Source: Nostoc sp. FACHB-280
Lineage (GTDB): Bacteria > Cyanobacteriota > Cyanobacteriia > Cyanobacteriales > Nostocaceae
Direction of reading: 5' to 3'
Assembly: GCF_014697615.1 (NCBI RefSeq)
Contig: NZ_JACJSD010000035.1
Location: forward strand, 1-64,000
Length of the DNA: 64,000 bases
Shown here: one piece after another, positions 17,916 to 25,687 of the stretch
How the letters are laid out: each line of letters begins with the position of its first letter
Position numbering within the stretch: position 1 is the stretch's first letter
Notes under the pieces: generated by a model
What the model was told of the DNA's origin: nothing
The model's database searches: none
Seen by the model: only the letters and a program-made list of their open reading frames with translations
Made by a program: the position numbers and the translations under genes

Positions 17916-18806
17916 TCACTTCTTCAAATAACTTTTGGGATCTTGCGCCACCCATCCTTGGGATGAACTAGAACGCATTTCAAAATGAAGGTGTGGTTGT
18001 TGAGTTGTCGGTTCGCCAGTCGTTCCCACCGTACCTAATACATCACCTGTTTTAACTTGCTGATTGACCTTAACCTTGATACTAGCAAGATGAGCATAGC
18101 GGCTTTGCAATCCACCACTGTGGTTAATAATCACCAATTGACCATAACTACCTTGCTCTTGAGCAAATACTACAGTACCAGGTGCGATCGCTTCTACCGG
18201 AGTACCCACAGCCGCTAACAAATCTACACCACTGTGAAAAAACACTTCCTTGTTGCGGGGATTAATTTGCCAACCATAACCTAACCCCACAGTTGTAGCT
18301 TGCTCTAAAGGATAGCCACTAATAGATGCACGAGGTGATGTATTAGAATTTGTTGGGATGAGAGATGTTGTCTGCGGTGGATTTGGCAACCAATTTAACC
18401 CAGGAACAAAGACAATTTTTGGATTTGCTTGACAACCATTAATTTCAAACAGCGCATCAGGACGAACTTTATATTTTGCTGCTACCTCTCGCCAACTTTG
18501 TCCAGTCGGAACTTCCACTACAATTCCGTTATAAGGTGGTATTTGCAGTTCACTACCCACACTCACACGGCCATTGTTCACATTTGGGTTCATGACAATC
18601 AGTGTTTCAGGCGCGAGATTGTAGCTTTGGGCGATGCTTTCTAAAGTTTCGCCACGCGCCACTTTATGACGTTGAAAGCGATTTAAAGCCGGAGTAGGAC
18701 AGTTGGCGGTTTGTGCATTAGCTATTTCTAAGTTTGGCAGTGCTGATGCTAGTCCCAACGTACTAACTAAGCTACAAAGCAAAAGCAAACGAGCAGAAAA
18801 TGTCAT
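17916..18806 (-). CDS. Secreted LysM-M23 peptidase (NlpD/EnvC-like)
   Basis: A 296-residue periplasmic protein with a signal peptide (residues ~1-31, hydrophobic core LLLLCSLVSTLGLASALP). Two LysM domains bind peptidoglycan: HKVARGETLESIAQSYNL... and VVEVPTGQSWREVAAKYKV.... A C-terminal M23 domain has zinc ligands in FHSGVDLL and HLHFEMR, both intact, so it may cleave peptide cross-links rather than only activate an amidase. It is convergent with the isochorismatase-fold gene, 9 bp between stops. Confidence 0.92.
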   Translation of the reverse strand: MTFSARLLLLCSLVSTLGLASALPNLEIANAQTANCPTPALNRFQRHKVARGETLESIAQSYNLAPETLIVMNPNVNNGRVSVGSELQIPPYNGIVVEVPTGQSWREVAAKYKVRPDALFEINGCQANPKIVFVPGLNWLPNPPQTTSLIPTNSNTSPRASISGYPLEQATTVGLGYGWQINPRNKEVFFHSGVDLLAAVGTPVEAIAPGTVVFAQEQGSYGQLVIINHSGGLQSRYAHLASIKVKVNQQVKTGDVLGTVGTTGEPTTQQPHLHFEMRSSSSQGWVAQDPKSYLKK

Positions 18807-18841
18807 GAGTCTTAATTTCAGAGAAACCCTAACTTTAAATT

Positions 18842-19663
18842 TTAATTGGGGATTTCTGGACTGTGGGCTATTGTGCGTAATCCTTTGGTTTGTAACATTT
18901 CATTTGCCCAGGCTGCATCTGCTTCTGACAATGGTGGGAAGGGCGCTTGGTTGTAATCTATGACTAAATCGTAAGCTGATATTTCATACACCTCGTTTAA
19001 TAATGTCTGCAAATTAAGAATTGGTTCGTTATCTCCTGCACGTAGAGGTAAGGAAAAAGACGGAATGACATCTTGGATATTAAAGGCATATAAATCAGCA
19101 TAAGGGCGGCGATCGCCACGACAAATTAAAATTCGGTAATGACTTTCAATGTCAGTATCAAAAAATGGCATCTTTTCACCATTTCGGAGTAAATCTATTT
19201 CTAGTAGATGAGTTTGACTTCCTAGTATTTCTTGCCGTTTTTCCTCATAGATTTGCCTACCTTTACCACGACGTTTGTTAGTTGGCGATAAAATTTCTAT
19301 GATAGTCACTACATTTTCTGTACCAACTTCTCTTACTTCTAAATAACCTTCTCTGATAATTTCTGGTGTAGGAATTTTAACTTTTATGGGCTTGGTAACT
19401 GGTTCTGCAACTGCAAGATTAACATTACTATTATTACGATTAATTACCCCTGACGAGCCTTGAATTGATACATCTGGTATGCCAACTAGTGATGCGTTCT
19501 CCATACTAGATTCATACATCCTGACTTCTACAACAACTCGATATTTAGGACGCAGTTGCGGAGATAAAAATCTGGCAATTTCACTAATTAATAAGTGATG
19601 TACACTAGGCCATATACGCGGATGCTCTAAATAGGGGTTCATTCCTGGGAATGGAGAAGGCAT
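18842..19663 (-). CDS. DUF4058 family protein
   Basis: A 273-residue protein starting MPSPFPGMNPYLEHPRIWPSVHH, the signature opening of DUF4058 proteins, which are numerous in cyanobacteria. The middle has IIEILSPTNKRRGKGRQIYEEKRQEIL, resembling the E-x-(K/L) strand of PD-(D/E)XK-like folds; the function is unknown. No signal peptide. It lies 36 bp upstream of the LysM-M23 gene on the same strand and could share a transcript. Confidence 0.88.
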   Translation of the reverse strand: MPSPFPGMNPYLEHPRIWPSVHHLLISEIARFLSPQLRPKYRVVVEVRMYESSMENASLVGIPDVSIQGSSGVINRNNSNVNLAVAEPVTKPIKVKIPTPEIIREGYLEVREVGTENVVTIIEILSPTNKRRGKGRQIYEEKRQEILGSQTHLLEIDLLRNGEKMPFFDTDIESHYRILICRGDRRPYADLYAFNIQDVIPSFSLPLRAGDNEPILNLQTLLNEVYEISAYDLVIDYNQAPFPPLSEADAAWANEMLQTKGLRTIAHSPEIPN

Positions 19664-19737
19664 TTATTTACCTCAAGCTCAATTTTATTAGACGATGAGT
19701 ACTAATTTTTATGGTAACTGCTCCACTCCCGACAATA

Positions 19738-20277
19738 TCACGAACAAGTGGTTAAGGCTGCACCACACTGATCTTCTTTAGTTAACCAACCCTTGATATC
19801 TTGATATTCTACTTGCGCCCAATCTCCTTGACAGCCTAATAATTTCACCGTCGTCTCAGGCGGGATTTTGCCAATTTTTCGGCTTTGTTGATTAGCATTA
19901 GCGTAAATATTCACGCCATTAATACCATAACCACGGGTAGATAAACCCAATTTTCCTACAGATACCCAACCTTTACCTGTAAAACCAGCACTAGCATTTG
20001 TAATTTGTACCCAATTTTTAGTAGCTGCAACAATCTGGACTGTTTCGTTAATTGGTACTTGTCCTAAAATTTTGTGACGCAGACTTATACCACTCCGCAC
20101 ATTTAAGCCTTGCGGATCTGGATCAGTCACATAAGCATAAATATCACATTTTTTAACATTAAGTGATTTTGCGAAAACAATTTGCTCGGATATACCAGTG
20201 TTGACAAATATACTTATACTGGTGAGTCCTAATGTAATTACTAGCTTTGTCAGAGAGTGATTGATATTTTTATTCAT
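19738..20277 (-). CDS. Secreted bacterial SH3-domain protein
   Basis: A 179-residue protein with an N-terminal signal or membrane segment (LVITLGLTSISIFVNTGI). Two SH3b domains follow: DPQGLNVRSGISLRHKILGQVP... and GVNIYANANQQSRKIGKIPP...GWLTKED. SH3b domains bind peptidoglycan or protein partners in the periplasm. Cysteines near the end (CGAALTTC) could form a disulphide. It stands alone on the minus strand. Confidence 0.85.
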   Translation of the reverse strand: MNKNINHSLTKLVITLGLTSISIFVNTGISEQIVFAKSLNVKKCDIYAYVTDPDPQGLNVRSGISLRHKILGQVPINETVQIVAATKNWVQITNASAGFTGKGWVSVGKLGLSTRGYGINGVNIYANANQQSRKIGKIPPETTVKLLGCQGDWAQVEYQDIKGWLTKEDQCGAALTTCS

Positions 20278-20330
20278 ACTGACTTGAATACTTGCTCAAA
20301 AATCTGCCTTATTTATAGCAATTAAACCCC

Positions 20331-20434
20331 TATCGCAATCCTAAATGTTTCACAAACATCTATCTCCCTTGTCTCCCTTGTCTACCTTGTCTCTCTGAAG
20401 TTTCTTATTCATATCTCAAATAAAATAGCTACAT
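20331..20434. mobile_element. MITE-like element with CCCTTGTCT repeats
   Basis: Left end TATCGCAATCCTAAATG followed by TTTCACAAACATC, then CTCCCTTGTCTCCCTTGTCTACC 9-mer repeats (20362-20390), ending near TATCTCAAATAAAATAGCTA. It is the reverse orientation of the copies at 36.4 and 40.6 kb. Confidence 0.55.
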
Positions 20435-20449
20435 CTCCACAGGTAAAAG

Positions 20450-20995
20450 TTAGAGTAGCTGTTCACTATACTGAATTTCTGTGACTTTGCCAGCTTCTAT
20501 ACGGAATGTCAATGCGGCGGCGCTATCTGGACTACCAACCCCATATACTAAAAAAGTGACGTTGCCTTCCTTAGATATATAGGGCTTTCCATAGGCTTTG
20601 ATTACTTGAGATTGGGTATCACCAACTTTTACACCCGTGGGCGTGAGAAATTTAGAACTACGGGTAACAAAGTAATAAACAAAGAATAAGTTTTTCGGCT
20701 TGTTTACATAGGGAACTAAATATAAAGAAATATTAGGATATTCCAGGGTGCGAATATTGTCGCCAACGCCTGGGCTAAATTCGGTTTTAGTGCGGATGGG
20801 TTTTCCTAGAATGCGGCGTACTTGTTGTTCCGAAATTCCCGGACGAATTTTTCCCAGTCCAACTTTCTCCACAGGGATAATTGCGCCTTGCGTTTGTGCT
20901 ATTTGTGGCGACTGTGCCGAAATCAAGCCTTGGTTAGCTGTTAACGCCAGCGAAAATAAGCTAGTTAATGCGGTAATTAAGATAATTTTTTTCAT
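20450..20995 (-). CDS. Secreted protein with SmpA/OmlA (BamE)-like repeats
   Basis: A 181-residue exported protein with a signal peptide (residues 1-~27, ending near ISAQS). GLGKIRPGISEQQVRRILGKPIRT and TPTGVKVGDTQSQVIKAYGKP each resemble the 'G-x-s-x-x-x-V-x-x-x-x-G-x-P' helix-turn of BamE-like domains, so there may be two tandem half-domains. Function unknown; no lipobox cysteine at the signal cleavage site, so it is unlikely to be a true BamE lipoprotein. Confidence 0.7.
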   Translation of the reverse strand: MKKIILITALTSLFSLALTANQGLISAQSPQIAQTQGAIIPVEKVGLGKIRPGISEQQVRRILGKPIRTKTEFSPGVGDNIRTLEYPNISLYLVPYVNKPKNLFFVYYFVTRSSKFLTPTGVKVGDTQSQVIKAYGKPYISKEGNVTFLVYGVGSPDSAAALTFRIEAGKVTEIQYSEQLL

Positions 20996-21249
20996 TTGAA
21001 TATTTCAACTACATCTCTCAGCAAGATTTGACAAGTGCAATTGTACTGTTTGTCAGCAGGGATAATTGCTGTGTTATAACATACTAAATTCTGATGCAGA
21101 AAGTGTTTTTAAGCACTTTGTTTGTATCCAGTCTAGAGAAAGGTTTTCTCTGAAAGTCAAAATTTACAAGTATTTTCGGCTGTACGAGGATTTCTCTAGC
21201 TGATATAACAGTATTTGATTTTACAGACTAATCCAGCGCATACACAATC

Positions 21250-22125
21250 ATGATTACTTCCGACATTTCTAGCTTTGAACAGCAACCATCAAGAGAAAGT
21301 TCCCGCAATTTAGATTTATCTCTCACAGCCAACAGGAAAAGTTTATTTATCTTAAAACTCTTAGAATATTTGTTGGCTGCTGCTTTTGTCTGTTGTGGTA
21401 TTGTACTAACTGTTTACGCCAATAACGAAAATTTGGTTATTGTTGGAGCGATCGCTTTAACAATTTTGACTTTCTTATTTTTATTTAACAGGCAGTTATT
21501 TCAAGATTCACAAAATGTTGCCAACCGCAATTATTTGACAAAAAAAGCCGAAATTTATAGTTATATGCTAGGCAACAATAACTTGTTGTTGGAAAATAAT
21601 CCAATTGTTCCTGCCAGAGAAAAAGCTTTACAGTATTGCCAGGATTTAATTGATGATTATAAAAAAGCTCGGAATCTTTCGAGAAATCTTTACTATGTTC
21701 TGCAAATATCTACGGTTATTTTATCAGGTGTGACCCCAATTTTAGTATTGGTGGATAAACTCGAAGTTGGTCAAGCGTGGCTAAAATGGCTGCCCGTAAT
21801 TTGTCCAGCAGTTGCTTCCATAGTTGCTAGTATTGTCACCTCATTTCCTTTTCAAAAAAATTGGGTTGCAGCTAACACAACTTTAGAATTATTAGAGGCT
21901 GAACAAGAAAAATTTATTTTGGGTGTAACCCCAGCTTATCGCTGTTATGATGCCTCTGATAGCAGTCAGCAGCAACAAAAAGCCAGCCAAGCAATTGAAC
22001 AATTTATTGTACAGGTGAATAATATTCATCTTCAACAAGTACAACAAGCCAGTGATAGCCAACAAGATAAGAAGGAGACAGAACAAACTAATACAAATAA
22101 TTCTGAATCACGGGAAGATAGTTAA
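21250..22125 (+). CDS. DUF4231 (SLATT-like) membrane protein
   Basis: A 291-residue protein with two pairs of membrane segments (~31-75 and ~155-205) separated by a soluble helical part with YCQDLIDDYKKARNLSRN. A cytosolic helical tail includes TLELLEAEQEKFILGV. This matches DUF4231, a member of the SLATT superfamily of paired-helix membrane proteins, some of which are effectors next to nucleotide-second-messenger enzymes. No such enzyme is adjacent, so a defence role is unsupported. A strong terminator follows at 22161. Confidence 0.75.
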   Translation: MITSDISSFEQQPSRESSRNLDLSLTANRKSLFILKLLEYLLAAAFVCCGIVLTVYANNENLVIVGAIALTILTFLFLFNRQLFQDSQNVANRNYLTKKAEIYSYMLGNNNLLLENNPIVPAREKALQYCQDLIDDYKKARNLSRNLYYVLQISTVILSGVTPILVLVDKLEVGQAWLKWLPVICPAVASIVASIVTSFPFQKNWVAANTTLELLEAEQEKFILGVTPAYRCYDASDSSQQQQKASQAIEQFIVQVNNIHLQQVQQASDSQQDKKETEQTNTNNSESREDS

Positions 22126-22160
22126 TTCATTAGGTCTAGTCCACAATAATTCAATAGAAA

Positions 22161-22200
22161 AAAGGGTGTGTTGCACTATGCGACAACACACCCTTTGTTT
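22161..22200 (+). terminator. Strong intrinsic terminator
   Basis: A 13-bp perfect stem, AAAGGGTGTGTTG (22161-22173) with CAACACACCCTTT (22184-22196), with a 10-nt loop and GTTT after. It ends the DUF4231 gene and could also act on the convergent UbiD gene because of the A-run at its left side. Confidence 0.85.
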
Positions 22201-22299
22201 AATATTTGGAATCTGCATTAGCCTATTGGACAGTCAGCTTATTGAGCATTGAGCAGAGTCGAAATGCGTCTTATAAATAATTGTGTCCACCTACTTGTC

Positions 22300-23808
22300 T
22301 TATTTCATGTCATAACCAAATAAGTTGGGGTCAACTTCGCCTAACTGCAAGTCTGCTAAACCATATTCTGCCCATCTTCGTTCTACCATTGCGGCGACAT
22401 CAGGATCAGATTCTAGTGGTGCGCCCCATTCATGTTCGGTTTCGGGGGGAATTTTGGTGGTTGCATCAATTCCCATCCTGCTACCTAAACCAATTTTTTC
22501 ACTGGCAAAGTCTAAGGTGTCAAAGGGTGTATTTGGCAGAATAAACACGTCTCGGCTGGGGTCAACTTTAGAACTGATAGCCCAAACTACTTGTCTGGGG
22601 TCGCGGATATTGATATCTTTATCGACGACAATCACAAATTTGGTGTAAGTAAATTGCGGTAACGCACTCCAAAAGGCTAAGGCGGCGCGGCGTGCTTGTC
22701 CGGGATAGGCTTTATCAATGGAAATAATCGCAGCTTTGTAACTCAAAGCTTCCATTGGTAAGAAGAAATCGACAATTTCTGTGACTTGTTGGCGCAGAAT
22801 TGGGGTATATATACGATTGAGTGCGATCGCCATCATCGCTTCTTCTTTGGGTGGACGACCGCTAAATGTGGTTAAATATATCGGGTCTTTGCGGTGCGTC
22901 ATACACCCAAAACGAATTAAGGGCGAGTCTTCCACGCCGCCGTAATAACCCATGTGGTCGCCAAAAGGCCCGTCTGGTAAAACTTCTCCTGGGGTAATTG
23001 TTCCTTCTAAAACAAATTCAGAATCAGCCGGAACTTCTAAATCGACTGTTTTACACTTTGCCAACTGCACACCAGAACCACCATACAAACCCGCAAATAA
23101 CCATTCTGATAAATCTACCGGGATGGGTGTAGCAGCTGCCATGATAATTAATGGATCTACACCAAGGGCGATCGCTACTTCTAATTTTTTCCCACGTTCT
23201 GCCGCTTTTCGCAAGTGTCTCGCCCCACCCCGCACTGATAACCAGTGAACAGTCATAGTATTTTTCGATTGCAATTGCAAGCGATATACACCCACATTTG
23301 GTGTACCCGTCTCACAATCTTTGGTAATGACTAACCCCAGTGTGATAATCTTGCCAGCATCTCCACAATAAGGACGAATCAAGGGTAAAGTGTTTAAATC
23401 TAAATCATTGCCTTGAATAACTACTTGCTGACAAGCGGGAAAAAAGTCTCTCCCTGGTTTGGCTTTGAGAACATCAAACAGCACTTTCCCAAAATCTATC
23501 GCCTGGGAAATCTTCTTGGGCGGTTTTGGCTGCTGTAGCATACTCAGCTTTTTACCCAAGGTTTCCAACTCTTGAGGATGCTGCATATTCATCGCCCAGC
23601 AGATTCTTTCTACAGTCCCCAGCAAGTTCACCGCCACGGGGAAAGAAGCGCCTTTGACGTTCTCAAACAACAACCCCGGCCCGCCTTTTTGCAGCATTCG
23701 GTTAGAAATCTCTGCAATTTCTAATTCTGGGTCAACCAAGGCAGAAATTCGCCGTAATTGTCCTCTTTCTTCTAAAATTTTGATGAATCCCCGCAAATCT
23801 CTCGCCAT
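22300..23808 (-). CDS. UbiD family decarboxylase
   Basis: A 502-residue prenylated-FMN-dependent decarboxylase. It starts MARDLRGFIKILEERGQLRRI, typical of UbiD. It has RLQLQSKNTMTVHWL, EWLFAGLYGGSGVQLAKCKTVDLEVPADSEFVLEG and GPFGDHMGYYG, which carry the conserved Arg/Glu catalytic positions. Cyanobacterial members are thought to decarboxylate 4-hydroxybenzoate-derived intermediates in plastoquinone synthesis. The prFMN-making UbiX is not in the window. It is a single gene with no obvious operon partner. Confidence 0.92.
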   Translation of the reverse strand: MARDLRGFIKILEERGQLRRISALVDPELEIAEISNRMLQKGGPGLLFENVKGASFPVAVNLLGTVERICWAMNMQHPQELETLGKKLSMLQQPKPPKKISQAIDFGKVLFDVLKAKPGRDFFPACQQVVIQGNDLDLNTLPLIRPYCGDAGKIITLGLVITKDCETGTPNVGVYRLQLQSKNTMTVHWLSVRGGARHLRKAAERGKKLEVAIALGVDPLIIMAAATPIPVDLSEWLFAGLYGGSGVQLAKCKTVDLEVPADSEFVLEGTITPGEVLPDGPFGDHMGYYGGVEDSPLIRFGCMTHRKDPIYLTTFSGRPPKEEAMMAIALNRIYTPILRQQVTEIVDFFLPMEALSYKAAIISIDKAYPGQARRAALAFWSALPQFTYTKFVIVVDKDINIRDPRQVVWAISSKVDPSRDVFILPNTPFDTLDFASEKIGLGSRMGIDATTKIPPETEHEWGAPLESDPDVAAMVERRWAEYGLADLQLGEVDPNLFGYDMK

Positions 23809-23864
23809 TGTTTTAATAAAGCAAATAGTTAAGAAGTATGAAGCGTCTGTTTAATATTATGAGC

Positions 23865-23935
23865 TATAGCAATCCTAAATGATTGATAAACATCTCTCTC
23901 CCTTGTCTGCCTTGTCTTTGTTGTTCGCTCTATTA
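23865..23935. mobile_element. MITE-like element fragment
   Basis: Starts TATAGCAATCCTAAATGATTG and continues with CTCCCTTGTCTGCCTTGTC repeats, as in the 20.3-kb copy. The opposite end is not preserved clearly. Confidence 0.5.
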
Positions 23936-24093
23936 TCTTGCCGAAGACTGTTCTCTTTTTCAAAGCGTTAACTAATTGATTGACTTTTCTTAACCCTGTT
24001 GGACAAGCAATGTGGTTATTCTAACTAAGGATAGGCATTATTGATTTTAAATAAGCTCTACCCTTCAAACATGGCGAGAATAGATTTTTTCCT

Positions 24094-24128
24094 CCTAGCA
24101 GGTTGTCTGTGATGTGCTTCCTGCTAGG
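24094..24128. other. Hairpin upstream of clpS
   Basis: CCTAGCAGG (24094-24102) pairs with CCTGCTAGG (24120-24128) around a 17-nt loop, preceded by TTTTTT and followed by TTTACCTATTTTT. It could terminate an unseen small RNA or be part of a leader; neither is proven. Confidence 0.4.
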
Positions 24129-24264
24129 TTTACCTATTTTTGGTCAGTGGTCAAAAGCCGAAAGAACAACGTTTCACACTTCAGACTTCAAACTTCAGAC
24201 TTTCTATGGACTAAACTATTTACTTATAATGTAGTTTTGTAAAATCCAGGTAGCCGACTGTTTT

Positions 24265-24591
24265 ATGCTTACAAGACTTTCAGCAGCTGTTTACGGGATG
24301 GGTACAGCACCAACTATTGCTCCTGAACGGTCTAGTCAAACTATTCGCAAACAATATCCCAATTACAAGGTGATTGTGTTGAACGATGACTTCAATACTT
24401 TTCAACACGTTGCTGAGTGCTTGATGAAGTATATCCCGAATATGACTAGCGATCGCGCTTGGGATTTAACGAATCAGGTACATTATGAAGGACAAGCGAT
24501 CGTTTGGGTAGGGCCGCAAGAACCAGCAGAATTGTATCATCAACAACTGCGCCGAGCCGGTTTAACAATGGCTCCTCTAGAAGCGGCTTAA
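24265..24591 (+). CDS. clpS: ClpS, ATP-dependent Clp protease adaptor
   Basis: A 108-residue ClpS. The core YKVIVLNDDFNTFQHVAECLMKYIPNM carries the NDDxNT motif whose Asp residues bind the alpha-amino group of N-degron substrates; VHYEGQAIVWVGPQEPAELYHQQL completes the fold. A ~30-residue N-terminal extension would reach ClpC. ClpS delivers N-end-rule substrates to ClpCP. The next gene starts 4 bp after the stop, so the two are very probably co-transcribed. Confidence 0.93.
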   Translation: MLTRLSAAVYGMGTAPTIAPERSSQTIRKQYPNYKVIVLNDDFNTFQHVAECLMKYIPNMTSDRAWDLTNQVHYEGQAIVWVGPQEPAELYHQQLRRAGLTMAPLEAA

Positions 24592-24595
24592 GATC

Positions 24596-24928
24596 ATGGA
24601 TAAATCTACCACAAACTCGCAAAAAGCAAATAACCGCAAAGATGGCAGACTTGTTTGGAATCACTCTACCCATCTTCCTGGTCTTATCCCCATTTTAGAA
24701 AATCTCTGCTTGCAAGAAGGCATTTACACCGTTACCCCAGGCGTAATTGGCCGGGTAAAAGGTCATAGCCCCAAAATGCAATTACGCATATCTGTCCCAA
24801 TTCGCGGGGGTTACAAAGTTATCGCCAGACAAGGTAAGACAGTGCAAGAGGTGTTCATCCTAACTAGTTTAGTTCAGGATGAACTACAAACAGCGATCGC
24901 GATCGCCATGAAACATAAATCAACTTAA
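24596..24928 (+). CDS. DUF2103 family protein
   Basis: A 110-residue protein. DGRLVWNHSTHLPGLIPILENL is the conserved DUF2103 opening, with a histidine pair that may bind metal, followed by TVTPGVIGRVKGHSPKMQLRISVPIRGGYKVIARQGKTVQEVFI. Function unknown; the family is common in cyanobacteria. It begins 4 bp after clpS, which suggests a functional link with ClpS-dependent degradation, but this is inference from spacing only. Confidence 0.82.
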   Translation: MDKSTTNSQKANNRKDGRLVWNHSTHLPGLIPILENLCLQEGIYTVTPGVIGRVKGHSPKMQLRISVPIRGGYKVIARQGKTVQEVFILTSLVQDELQTAIAIAMKHKST

Positions 24929-24987
24929 CAGTTACTAGTCCGTTCTTGTCTAGTTGATTTCATTTCACACTTCATACTTCATCTAAG

Positions 24988-25308
24988 TTATTCTTCCACT
25001 CGATGCACTGCGAATTTATGTAGCGGTAAACTCAGAATACAAGAAAATGTTAAGAAATATGACAAAGCTGTAGTGATTTTTAAAGACATCACGACAGATT
25101 CCCAATCGGGTAAAATGACTTTTTCTAAGGCAAAAGCAACACAATATACCAGCCAGTAAGAAAAACTCATTCTAAACAAAATCTTTTCTGTTTCTTCTAT
25201 GTCATCTTTTGGTTGCTTACCGTCCCAAAGTAATACTAAACCAAGAATACAAGCACCAAAGGAGACCGCAACTACAAAATCATGACACAAGAAATTCATC
25301 GACTGCAT
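24988..25308 (-). CDS. Small membrane protein, unknown function
   Basis: About 106 residues from the chosen ATG (MQSMNFLCHDFVVAVSF); GAGG lies 3 nt upstream. A longer start at 25392 would add an atypical cysteine-rich lead. Three hydrophobic segments are visible: VAVSFGACILGLVLLW, MSFSYWLVYCVAFALEKVI and TALSYFLTFSCILSLPLH. It is probably an integral membrane protein. No family recognised. It is convergent with the clpS-DUF2103 pair. Confidence 0.55.
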   Translation of the reverse strand: MQSMNFLCHDFVVAVSFGACILGLVLLWDGKQPKDDIEETEKILFRMSFSYWLVYCVAFALEKVILPDWESVVMSLKITTALSYFLTFSCILSLPLHKFAVHRVEE

Positions 25309-25603
25309 TGGCCTCGATCCCAATATTTTGCAATTGAGTTTCAGTCTAAAGGAATATTCCTTGCAGTTACAAAAAATATTTACAAACTGCAATAAGTCAT
25401 GCCATTAATGTTACAAACTGCAAATAACATAGCTGTAATATCAAGTTATTTTTAGATTTATTTAACTTTATAGTAGGGGACAGGTAATAGGTGACAGGTG
25501 ACAGGGTTAAAAGCTTTGTGGTGTCTAAGTCTTATTATTTATCGATGTCTTAAGCAAGTTGACTACTGCTATAACTAGCGTTCAAAATCATTCGTGATAA
25601 ATA

Positions 25604-25636
25604 AGATCCCCGACTTCTTTAAGAAGTCGGGGATCT
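25604..25636. repeat. 33-bp perfect palindrome, dispersed
   Basis: AGATCCCCGACTTCTT with its exact complement around one central T. The same palindrome, with one change, is nested in the MITE-like element at 14581-14681. The flanks CATTCGTGATAAAT and ATGATCACAAATCC resemble the decayed ends of that element. Confidence 0.7.
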
Positions 25637-25687
25637 AAAAGACACAATGATCACAAATCCAATTTTCTCCCTTTCATACTTCACACT

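Larger units (their letters stand above)
23809..24264. other. 456-bp intergenic region with a MITE-like copy and a hairpin
   Basis: Separates the divergent UbiD and clpS genes. It contains a MITE-like fragment (23865-23935), a 9-bp hairpin (24094-24128) and ACTTCAG/ACTTCAA heptads (24178-24203). No protein-coding frame is convincing. Confidence 0.6.

Noticed and set aside
21250-22125. DUF4231 gene as part of a defence system
   Set aside because: SLATT-like proteins can be defence effectors, but no nucleotide-signal synthase or other defence gene adjoins it.
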